Source: Neoceratodus forsteri (taxonomy: Eukaryota > Chordata > Ceratodontiformes > Ceratodontidae). From it: a stretch of 64,000 nucleotides of DNA. The notes beneath the pieces are model-generated. The model was not told the DNA's origin and made no database searches. It saw nothing but the letters and a program-made list of their open reading frames with translations. The translations under genes and the position numbers were made by a program. This document shows positions 55,007 to 64,000 of the stretch, in pieces; within the stretch, counting starts at the first letter, position 1; each line of letters begins with the position of its first letter. The stretch covers positions 1,392,539,501 to 1,392,603,500 of the forward strand of contig CM057456.1 in assembly GCA_016271365.2 (NCBI GenBank), read 5' to 3'.

Positions 55007-57234
55007 CTTATCCTGCATATGAAAAGGGTATAGCGCTGTGTGACTGGCACTCTACCATGCTGTGATTCCATGATTATTAATAATCTAGAATGTAAGTGGG
55101 TGCAGAATTAACATCTGAATAGGTAATTTGCTTTGCAACTTAGGGCCCAATCCACAAGCGGCCTATGAGACCTTGTGCACCCACATGAATGTACGAGGTG
55201 TGGACAGAGGTGCACAGAGGATTTGCTCTGCATATGCAGACATCTGCACATCCACAGTCCTAGGTACACACCCCCTTTGCACCTGATCTCAAGCTGTCCC
55301 CCTAGGTACACAAGCAGTCAGGTCGGGGACTTGTAGGGTGTGGAACCACACATATACACAATTTCCAAAAGTGTACGCCTGTGTCTGGTGGGGTGAAGAG
55401 GATGGTGGTGGTACACAATCAAAAGGGCTGCCATACTTATGACGGCCAACTGTGCAGCTCCTCCTCAGCCCCCGTTCTCCTAAGATGGGCCATGATCGAC
55501 CTGTTACTGACCACCACCAGCCCTCTGAGTTGATGTTGCGGGCTGTGGACTCTGTTGCTGCTCATGTTGGTATTAAACTGTTCTGGTATTTTTGTTTAAG
55601 GGGTACATCAGTCCTTGGGGGGACTACTGTGTCCCACACTTGCCTGCTCCGTGCCAAGCAAGGGGCCCACTGGTGAGCCAACCTGGGCATCCAGTTAGTT
55701 TTTCAGTGTCCAGGATAATGCCTTCCTCTGGATCACCCCAACCCCACGATACTCTGCAGTCACAGAGAGCAGTGGATGGGTCTGTGGATGCTGTCCAGCG
55801 CAGAATGGCCTTGGGAAGCAGAGGTGCTAGAGTACTAGAGTCAGGGTACGCATGACGCACACACATAATCTGGCACTTCTGTGGCTTGGACACTTAATCA
55901 ACAAGGGAGAGGATCCTCTTTACTAAGAACTTCCTTTGTGTATAGCTCAAAAGTGGGTTGGCACCATTGGATGATGAGACAACAGTTGAGCCACCACCCT
56001 TTGTGATTGTGTATTGGCCTCAACATAGTTTATCTTAAAAAGTTTATCTTGACATACAGTATGTGAGGTACGTAGGTGTTGACCCACAGGTAGATTTAAT
56101 TTCTTTTCATTTTATTTATGGGAAAAAATATTCATCCGAAGCTCGTTTTCAATGGTGTCCAGAGGATACAGCAGACTCCATGTCAAACCAGTCACTGGCC
56201 TCCCATGTGAGACTGCCAACAAGAGTGCCAGCTGTGATAAGTGTTTATTTCTTGTGATGATGAGACCTGTTATTCTGAAATTGTTTTGTCTAGTTTGTGT
56301 ACTGCAGTACAAAACCTCACTGTTAGCTTTCATTTCTTGTTGGATATGAGAATTGTCAGGATAGCAAACAGCTCTACTTTCAGATTTCCATGTGGAGCGT
56401 TTAGAAATGTGGCAGCCCTTTGTACAGTACTTTAGTAAACAACCCTTCCCCATTAAGTGTGGTGAAAATTAGCAACTTTCACCGCAGACACAACTCATTT
56501 AAATAGCACCCTGTGTTACATGAATTATCCCTGCCAGCAGGAAAATTGGAGTGAAAATTGCTCTGTGCATATCAATGCCAACCTGAGATTTTGTTTGCTA
56601 AGATTTTCAAGATGAGATGGGAACAGCTTTTGCTGCTTTTGTAAACTTCCTTCATGAGTCTCCTGTGGGGTATTCTAATGTTTCTGCATGAAGAAATGCT
56701 TCTGGTTCTAGGTGTAAATTGGCAAGTCACAGACCGGGAAAGATAACAGTTACCTACATGCAGTGCAGAAAATATTTGAAGGGTCTAAAACACTGCGCCT
56801 TTATCATACAAAAGTCAGTGCACAAAAGAAATAATGTTGGGTTGGGGGGCTTAAGGGTTTTGACATTAAGAAATAAGAATAGTGATATATTACAGTTTGG
56901 TAGCCACCGCAGTGGCGAACAGCAGTGGAAATTATGTCATACTACATATTTTACTTGTAAATTTTTATTTAATCATTAGATATTTGATTACCGGGAGTAA
57001 CCCAAGGGGGAGAATACCCGTTTACATGAATGTCCTTGAAGGAAGTAGGCAACAGCATAGAAACATGCATTCAGGTTTACAGACGGTTCAGTTTCTTAAA
57101 GATGGCATATGGGTACGAAGACTAGAACTTAAGAATAAATACATTTGCAGCAGATAAATTTTGAGATTTTGCCGAAAAGTTCCAATGGAGGAGCTAGAGC
57201 AGCAGTTACTGGGCAATTTCCAAGACTTTCACTG
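55007..57234. other. Unassigned DNA, no gene seen
   Basis: It begins right after DIRS B. 55100-55860 is GC-richer with short open frames and no known domain. 55900-57170 is AT-richer and intron-like. Confidence 0.45.
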
Positions 57235-57660
57235 GCCCAGTGGTGTGGAGGGCAGAGGTGCCAGTCACCATACCACCAACACCGGTGGCCCAGGTTCAGG
57301 AACGGACCAGGTTCGGCCAGGGGAGGGAGGATTGAGCATTCCAAGGACTGCTTTCCTCCTTTGGGGAGGGATAATCTGTATCCTGCCACTTGACTGCCAC
57401 CTGTGAGAGGCTGGGCTATGGCAAGAGGGGTCATCGGCAGGCGCAGTACATATGTGCACCACCATGCACAGGCGTGCACAGCATCATTGTATGCTGACAT
57501 CCTGGGAAGCAAAAACCGGAGGAAAAGACCCAAACCATTTGGCTTCCTCCACAGGCCCTGCACAACCCTAAGTGGCAGCCCCCCCCCCAGTGGTGAATAA
57601 CCAGTAAGGCCACTGGATGGGTCAGTGACAGGGCTGTGGGGAATCACCAGGACTGAGGGA
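57235..57660 (+). mobile_element. Diverged relative of the 34107 SINE
   Basis: The head 'cccagtggtgtggagggcag' and the B-box-like 'cggtggcccaggttcaggaa' run parallel to 34111-34180. So do the following 'ggattgagcattccaaggac' and 'tgctttcctcctttggggag'. The second half diverges. No tail or duplication is evident. Confidence 0.6.
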
Positions 57661-58675
57661 TGGAGAAGCTCAAAGTATTGATGGAAAAAGAATTCCAGGA
57701 CTTTTGAACTAAGTAAGCAAATGAATCCTGAACCTTATTAGTGTGATTTGTAAATTTTTGACGTCTAGGAATAAGTAGTACCCAGGGAGACCAGAATTAT
57801 CTAAAAGGATAATAAAGACTGGCTGCGCTCGAGTGCCTGGTACTGTATAGGCTTCACTATATTCAGAAAGGAATGGATAGAACTGCACACTCACTTCATA
57901 TATTTATTTAAGTATTATTACTGTCCATTTCCACAAATATACATCAGTGTTTCATGTCTCTACTAGTTTAACTTCATCAGTGTTTTTGTGGTCCAGTTAA
58001 GACAGAACTTTTAGTGTATCCTGTTGTCCCAGAATAACCGGTTGCCTGGGTATTTCTTGCCATAATTCTGTGCTCCGCAGTACCACTAGACTGTGTTCTT
58101 GTGCTTAAGTTTCTGAGGTGCCTCTCATGAGGATTTCTTCTCCCCAGAGTGGCTTCACATTCTTACTTTAGCAGGGATTACACTGCCGCCTCAAATTGTC
58201 TGCCCAGTGTGGCTTTGGCCTCACTTTGTCCAGCTGGGCTTTGGACTCGCATTACCTGCTGGGTCCCCACTACTGAGGTTGACGATTATAAAAATAAAGT
58301 CTTGGTGTTGCACTTTTAAATATACTCTTGTTTTATATAGACCTGTATGAGGAAAATGAAATGATAAAAATGTCAGGTTTTTAGAGAAAATAATTTGAAA
58401 TATGAGGTTTTGGCCATAGACGTTCCTTTCAGCAACAAACTGAATCCTGATTCAGTCTCCATGGACCATATGTTGCCTTCTTTCTTCCTTCCTTCTCTTT
58501 CTTTCTTACTATTAAACTACAAAATATCTGAAAACTCATAGTATTGCACAGTTGTCCAAGCCCTGATCATATAACTAAGCCCCACTCAAAGATGTGGGAA
58601 CAGAAATTTATTTTTGTAGGACACCATTTTGCTACCACAGGGGCATAATTTTCTCCACCTTCTGATGTTATAATT
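57661..58675. other. AT-rich DNA, no gene seen
   Basis: Intron-like sequence with a CT-rich patch near 58477-58512. No gene or named repeat. Confidence 0.5.
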
Positions 58676-58959
58676 TCTAGGGGTGTAGATATGATTCACT
58701 TATCCACATTCTGGCAGTTCCACTGCAATAATGTCATTGGCTGGAATGTCTTTAAGCTAAGCTGCTCCCACTACCCAGGTGGTATATCCCCTGACTCTGC
58801 CCGTGACATTAGATCTTTCTTTCCAGTGGAAGAACAGGTCATCTCCTTCACGTTCCCACTTAGGATTTTCTATGCCATAAACTAACCTTTTTTTCGATTA
58901 AAAGGTTTGATTTCTTCATCTTAGTTTCTCAGTTCTCTTGACTCCATCTCCAGACCAGT

Positions 58960-59730
58960 GATGAAATACAAGAAACTAGGACTCAAATTCTGTGTTAAGT
59001 GCTGGAGGAAGATGTCGGTCTCCGATCCACAATACACATGTGTGCACTGCCTGGGCGGGCAACACAATACGATCAGGTGCAGCCTGTGCTTATTCATGCT
59101 TCAGCTCCCTTGAAGACAGGAATCTCCGGCTTTCACTGAGTCAGCCTTCAGAAAGGGATCTGAAAATCCACCCTAATGGCTGCAAGAAGGCCTCAGCTAC
59201 AGCAGGATCTGTTGAGCAGCTTGCGACCCTTGAGGTGGAAGCAGTGGCTGCCATGGCAGGCACCTACTTGGTCTCAGCACTATTCCCTGGGGCCAGTGTC
59301 AGAGAGTTTTTCACGGGCCAGTTCTGTTAACATGTGCCTGTCCCTCCAGACCTTGGGGGAGAGTCCTGCCCATCATGGTTCAAAATCCAAGTGCTGCCAG
59401 TGCCCCTCATGGGATGGGGAGCAATCAAGGTCCTTTCGGTCCCTGGATTTGCCCAACCACTTGACAGCTGTTGAGCGCCCCTCAGTCGAGGGGCAGGTCA
59501 GGCAGGTGAAGGGCTCTTTGGCTCTGCTGTTGAGCCAGTCAGCCTTGGCTCCATTCGAGGTTTTTCTTGAGCCTGTCAACTGGCTGTCAGATGAGGCCAA
59601 GGAGTCGGTCCTGCAGACCTCGGTGGTCTCGGTCCTCACTCAGGAGAATGTGGACCGATCGGTACCCTCTGTCGACCCTTCCAGGGGCCAGCCTCTACCC
59701 GGGGTTGGGTCTTCAGTGCCTGCATAGCTC
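58960..59730 (+). pseudogene. DIRS copy C gag remnant lacking the core
   Basis: 58960-59110 encodes 'KYKKLGLKFCVKCW', 'DPQYTCVHCLGGQHN' and 'CSLCLF', the Cys/His patch. 59176-59727 continues with the acidic linker ('SDEAKESVLQTSVVSVLTQE'). The core block seen in A and B ('KVYAASSLGLHQAS') is absent: the sequence passes directly into the RT near 59760. So about 1.1 kb has been deleted. Confidence 0.65.
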
Positions 59731-59759
59731 AGTGTCGGTAGGTGTGTTATTTATGACCA

Positions 59760-61600
59760 ACTCGGGAGAATATCACTCAAATCTTTGCAAAATGGGCATT
59801 AGCCTGTGTCCCGGATGCCCAGGCCAGTCAGGGTTATGTATCCAGGTACTTCCTTGTCCCACAACGGACAAGGGGGTTGGTGCCACGTAATGGATCTGCA
59901 CAGTCTCAATCGGTAAGTGTGGAAGTGCAAGTTCAGGATGGTTACTCTGAGCCAAATTATACCATCCCTGGAGCAAAACATGTGGTTTAGCTCCCTGGAT
60001 CTCCAAAATACTGTGACAGGGTTGAATAGGTCCCTGTGCCAGTTGTTATGGAGAGTCTGTCTGGTTGCGCAACCAAATTTTCTCGTGAGACCTAGGATTT
60101 GATCACCCCAACAGTCTCGCAATTCTTTGCCTCTCACTGTCTGTTAGTCTTCCCTTGCTTTTTCTGTCTTTTCCTCCCTTGCATATCTGCTGGTATAAAA
60201 ATATATGCAAATCATTATGTGGAAATGTAACTGATACTGGGATCCCTTTGTTTAGAAATTATATAGTGTTACTGTTGAAACGTATATAATTATAGTTTGA
60301 GATGATTGCAAAAAGCTGTTGGGAACTCAAGGGGTTAACCTGAGAGCAGTTTTTAAGCCCTTTTTCAGAAGCTGTGGAGAAGGGGCCTCAATTCTGAGAC
60401 ATTGTGTTCTTGTTGCACCTGCCTGAAATTTATAAGAACATTTTAGAAAAAAAACAGGATTCTTGTTAAGGAGGGGGGTTGCGAGGTCATAAAAACAGAG
60501 CTGCAATTTCTTGCAAGAGAGACACAGATATTGAAGAAAAACTCGGATCTTCTCTGTTTATTCTGCCTTTGTAAATAATTATACTGAACAAGTTTAATTT
60601 TTTATGTTGTTGCTAGTACTAATAAACACTTTTTGCGAATTCTACAACTGCTCCTGGTTTTCCTGTGCTTCCTGACCTGTGCCTCGACGACTTATGCATT
60701 CTTCCACATTTCCATCTTTAGGTCCCACTACCGATACCTCCATTTCTGAGTGGAAGGGGTCCTGCTCCAATTCCAGGTCATGCCCTTCAGCCTCTCCTCT
60801 GCACCCAGGGTCTTCACCAAATTCATGGCAGTGGTGGTGGCCCACCGGTGAAGCCTGGGGATCAGAGTGTACCCCTACCTGGATGACTGGTTGATAGCTT
60901 GTCCATCCAAAGAGGCCATGGAGAGTTCCACAAACCTGGCTCTCTAGACCTGCTGAGACTTGGACCTGTTGGTCAACCCAGACAAGTCCAAACTGATACC
61001 GAAGCAGGTGATCAAGTTCATCATGACAGAATTAGACTACCCCTTCAGTGGGAGTTGTGCCATCAGTGGTCCCATTGCCTACGCCAATTGCACCAGCCAG
61101 TCACAGTGACCATACTGATGCGGGACACCATCCAGTGGGGGCTTGTCCTGGAATACCTGGAGGAAGGAATCCCATTTGTCTGCCCAGAGCCATCCATCAT
61201 GCTGATGACAGAAATGTCTCTGGTAGAGTGGGTAGCACACCTGGGATACCACATGGCCCATGGGTTCTGGTCACCCAGGGAGTCCTGTCACCACATAAAC
61301 CTGCTGGAGCTCCGTGTTGTGTGCTTGCGCTTGGCTCTGATGGAATTTGCTTTGCTAGTCAGGGGTCAGGTGGTTCAGATCCAGACAACACCTTGACCAT
61401 GTTTTTACCTGAACAGACAGGGCAGCATACACTCCCATCCTTTATGTTGGAAGGATCTGGACCCTCATGCGCAGCCTGGGAGAAAAATCTCCTGGCAATT
61501 CATGTCACAGGGGAGAACACTCAGCTGGGAGACTCTCTCCGCCAGGTAGGAGAGATATTGCACGAGTGGTCTCTGAATCAGGAGGTGGTGAAGCACCTGT
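59760..61600 (+). pseudogene. DIRS copy C reverse transcriptase and RNase H, split by an insert
   Basis: RT entry (about 59800-60010) reads 'CIQVLPCPTTDKGVGAT' in one frame and 'FRMVTLSQIIPSLEQNMWF', 'SSLDLQN' in another. After the insert, 60690-60900 gives an 'FQVMPFSLSSAPRVFTKF'-like segment and an intact Tyr-Leu-Asp-Asp at 60876-60887. RNase H (about 61190-61400) has 'LMTEMSLVEWVAHLGYHMAH' and 'NLLELRVVCLRLALMEF'. The first Asp-Ala-Ser of RNase H reads Glu-Met-Ser. Confidence 0.74.
60012..60690. mobile_element. LTR-like insertion inside DIRS copy C
   Basis: DIRS homology stops at 'ctggatctccaaaatac' and resumes at 'cttatgcattcttccacatt'. The 680 bases between start 'tgtgacagggttgaatagg' and contain 'ggggttaacctgagagcag' and an AATAAA at 60621-60626, about 65 bases from the end. 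This resembles a solo LTR of a Gypsy- or ERV-type element. There is no ORF, and a target duplication is not clear. Family unknown. Confidence 0.5.
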
Positions 61601-61959
61601 TCTTGCTGTGAGGCTCACCCTCAGTAGACCTGTTTGCATCCTGGGAAAACATCAAATTGAGGTTGTTTTGTGCCTGCCCTTCACAGTCCAGGACACTGAT
61701 GGGGATGTCTTTGTGAGGTCTTGGACCCCAGGCCTTGTGTGCTTTTCCATTGTGCCCCCTGCTCCACAGAGTACTAATCAAGGTCAGAAAGGACAAGGCA
61801 CGGATGAGCCTGATGGCTCCAGACTGGCCTCGGCAGTTCTGGTACCCAGATCTCCTCAGCCTCAGCAGCAGATCTCCAGTGGTGACTGCCTCTATGCCCA
61901 GACCTGCTGATCAGACTTCAGGGGACAGTCCTGCACCAAGACCTTCAGTCTGACAGCCT

Positions 61960-63010
61960 GGTTCCTGAGCGGCTAGAGTTTCAGGCCTTGGGTCTCTTCA
62001 AGGATGCCCTCCATGTGGTAGAGGAGGCCTCAAGGAAAGAGTCGATACATTGGTACTGTGCATTTAAATGAAAGAAATTATCCATTTGGTGTAAGGCCAA
62101 GGAACTTGATCCCCTTGCCTGCACTCTGGCTAGCATTCTGGACTACCTCTGGTCCCTCTCCCAACTGGGATTGCAAGCGATGACCCATAAGGTGCACCTC
62201 GCAGCCATCTCTGCTACTGGGCATGGCCTGGTATGCTGGCAGTGGTCCATGAGAAGGCCTGACCATGCTTTTTAAGGGCCTCAACCACCTGTCCTCTCTG
62301 GTGCATGAACCACCTCCACCGTGGGACTTGCTGCTGGTCTTGGCTGTGCTTATGGGCAAGCCTTTCAAGACGATGCACAGGTGTGAGTTATCACACCTGT
62401 CATGGAAGACAGGCTTTCTGGTTGCAATTACATCTGCCAGAAGGTCAGGGGAGCATCAGGCGCTCTCAGTGGACTCTCTCCATCTGGTCTTCCACAGGGA
62501 AAAACTCATCCTTTGCCCTAAATCAAAGTACCACCTGAAGATGATAACAAAGTTTCACGTTAACCATGTGATTAACCTACCGGTATATTTTACCAACCCA
62601 TTTTTGGAGGCCGACCACAGGCTCCATACCCTGGACTTGCAGAGAGCACTGTCCTACTTTGTGGAGCATACAGCTAGAGTTTGAGGACAGGCTCGCCAGC
62701 TGTTTATCACTTATGCTGAAATCACGCCTGGCAAACTGCAACAAAGCAGACTATTGCAAGACGGATCACATCTTGTATCGACCTCTGCTCTAGGTTGGCT
62801 CATTGGGAGCTTTCCTTAAGGATCAGGGCTCATTCCACCAGACTTACTGCTGCCTTGGTGGCTGGTTCGAGGGATGTCACTATACAGGAGATCTGTAGGG
62901 CCGCTATCTGGAAGTCAGCGCACACCTTTATTTCCCATTACTGCAATGACCTTGAGTCACGCCTGGATGTGAGTTTTGGGACCTCAGTTTTCCAGTCTCT
63001 GTTCACCAAC
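61960..63010 (+). pseudogene. DIRS copy C tyrosine recombinase, broken
   Basis: The N-terminal half is decayed (about 62020-62220). 62265-62684 reads 'HRCELSHLSWKTGFLVAITS', 'ARRSGEHQALSVDSLHLVFH' (first catalytic Arg kept) and 'VINLPVYFTNPFLEADHRLH'. The second motif at 62831-62842 is intact as His-Ser-Thr-Arg. 62795-63013 reads 'EICRAAIWKSAHTFISHYCN' with the Tyr nucleophile and ends 'FGTSVFQSLFTN' at a TAG. The C-terminal 70 residues are fully open, unlike in A and B. Confidence 0.78.
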
Positions 63011-63104
63011 TAGGGGTGTGTGCCTTTCCCCCTGCTCCAGGAGAACTCCTAGGAGTCTGTCAGAGTGTGGATAAATTAACCATATGCACATCCCTAGAAG
63101 AATA

Positions 63105-63640
63105 ATTTATTTATTTCAACTTTTGGTGACCAGCCAAAGCACACTTAGCTGAAGCTCGTTTCCAGGTGTGACCCAGGGGCACTAAACAGTTAACTGAAAT
63201 ACAGAAACAAGGCAGATACAGAAATCAAAACCAACATAGTCAAACAGTTGATGGTATGGTTAGCAGTAATTCAAATGGTAGTACGTGTGACGACATACAG
63301 ATAAGTGCGTAAAAGGGGTGTATAAGTGCATTATTGATATACTAACAGTATCTTTCATCCTGAGAGGTTTAACAAGGAATGTGTGTGATCACCCTAGGTG
63401 GAGGGGGAGACAGGTGCAGGGAGGTGAGGGATGGAGGCGTAAACGTTTTTTGAGAGAGGTTGGTTGTGGAGTTAGGAAGTTCAGTAGAGAGAGTATTCCA
63501 TATGAGGGGTAGGCAGTTGGAGAAGGCACTCTGATCCGTTGAAGTACGGGAGTTGGGGATAGAGAAGGAGTGGGGATCCCAGGAGTGAAGAGAGTATAAA
63601 GGGGGGGAAAGCTGGGCTGAGGTAGGAGGAGAGGTAGGGG
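63105..63640 (-). mobile_element. L2/Rex1-like LINE 3' end
   Basis: The plus strand opens with an ATTT-repeat tail, then 'ttttggtgaccagcc' and 'ccaggtgtgacccaggggca'. These parallel 15835-15910 ('ttttggtaaccgggtag', 'cgggggtgacccagaatt'). The minus strand at 63389-63640 encodes a decayed ORF2 C-terminus. It is 5'-truncated where the next DIRS terminus begins. Confidence 0.68.
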
Positions 63641-64000
63641 GAATAGGTTACCCACCTGTAACTGTAGCTCTTCTTCGAGGATATCTCTTTCATCAGGCCA
63701 CACCTATGGAACTATAAGCTGCCAGGTGCTAGGACCACACAGAAACTTTTGGCAGCAGTCCACAAGAGGCCACCCATGTCAACATCGGATGTCGGCTGCT
63801 ACATGAACATGGACGGCCCTCCTCTTCTTAGTACTTTTCCCACTGTTGACCATACTCATCAGACTGCTGATGGAAACACCACTGCAGTAGCTGCCATTTT
63901 TCTTTGTAAGAAAGTAATCACTTTTATGATGATTTTTGACGACCTGTATGTAATCAAAGGAACCTTTGAAATTATTCTGGTACTGTGACTGCAGTGAGAA
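63641..64000 (+). mobile_element. Terminus of a third DIRS-like family, running off the window
   Basis: 'aataggttacccacctgtaa' followed by 'ctgtagctcttcttcgagga' at 63639-63680 has the same layout as the A/B right-end complement ('aacaggttactcacctgtaa', then 'cagtagttctaggag'). The sequence beyond it differs, so it is a separate family. Only a terminal stretch is in the window. It could be a left end, an internal complementary region or a solo repeat. Confidence 0.5.

Larger units (their letters stand above)
58676..63104 (+). mobile_element. DIRS-type retrotransposon copy C, decayed and interrupted
   Basis: The left end reads 'ttctaggggtgtagatatga', 'cattggctggaatgtctt', 'taagctaagctgctcccact' and 'gtgacattagatctttcttt', a diverged form of the A and B left ends. 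The right side reaches 'gtgtggataaattaaccata', 'tgcacatccctagaagaa' and then stops. The internal complementary region is cut and the right repeat is missing. Gag is short (58960-59730). An LTR-like insert at 60012-60690 splits the RT. It is the oldest of the three large DIRS copies. Confidence 0.8.

Overview
This window is vertebrate nuclear DNA made almost entirely of transposable elements. Its dominant contents are APE-type LINEs of the CR1 clade and of an L2/Rex1-like clade, tRNA-derived SINEs, and DIRS-type tyrosine-recombinase retrotransposons. That mixture, with many old 5'-truncated copies, points to a large repeat-rich tetrapod genome. An amphibian (perhaps a caecilian) is my best guess, but a reptile cannot be excluded from sequence alone. 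The one host coding segment I can support is a 162-base exon at 9141-9302. It encodes part of AAA4 of an outer-arm beta-type axonemal dynein heavy chain, best matching DNAH11 from memory. If so, most of the window is introns of that gene, read on the + strand.

Layout. 366-4600: a non-autonomous DIRS element with a LINE inserted. 4680-5020: a foldback element. 5476-7690: a CR1 copy (-). 9141-9302: the dynein exon. 9303-15370: intron-like DNA with a 110-bp tandem repeat and a MIR-like SINE. 15370-20640: a SINE, an L2-like LINE fragment and a nearly full-length L2-like LINE (all -) that carries a 2A-like motif. 21337-24045: CR1 pieces. 24046-26101: a hAT-like element carrying a GT-rich minisatellite. 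26102-31992: DIRS copy A. 31993-32766: the rest of the interrupted CR1. 32767-41910: a second non-autonomous DIRS element stuffed with nested LINEs and a SINE. 41925-42745: a DIRS RT remnant. 43690-47797: a nearly complete CR1 (+) with an ORF1 esterase. 49083-55006: DIRS copy B, with both ends present. 57235-57660: a SINE relative. 58676-63104: decayed DIRS copy C with an LTR-like insert. 63105-63640: an L2-like LINE 3' end. 63641-64000: the terminus of a third DIRS family.

How the parts work together. The DIRS copies show the order inverted terminal repeat, gag, RT/RNase H, methylase-like domain, tyrosine recombinase, internal complementary region, inverted terminal repeat. The gag-only DIRS copies keep the termini and internal complementary region but lack RT and recombinase, so they would need enzymes in trans. 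The CR1 and L2-like LINEs carry endonuclease and RT, and could have supplied the machinery for the SINEs. Every element ORF is interrupted by stops or frameshifts, so none looks active. I did not find a new cellular system. The points of interest are the nesting history, the gag-only DIRS subfamily, the 2A-like LINE leader and the minisatellite-bearing DNA transposon.
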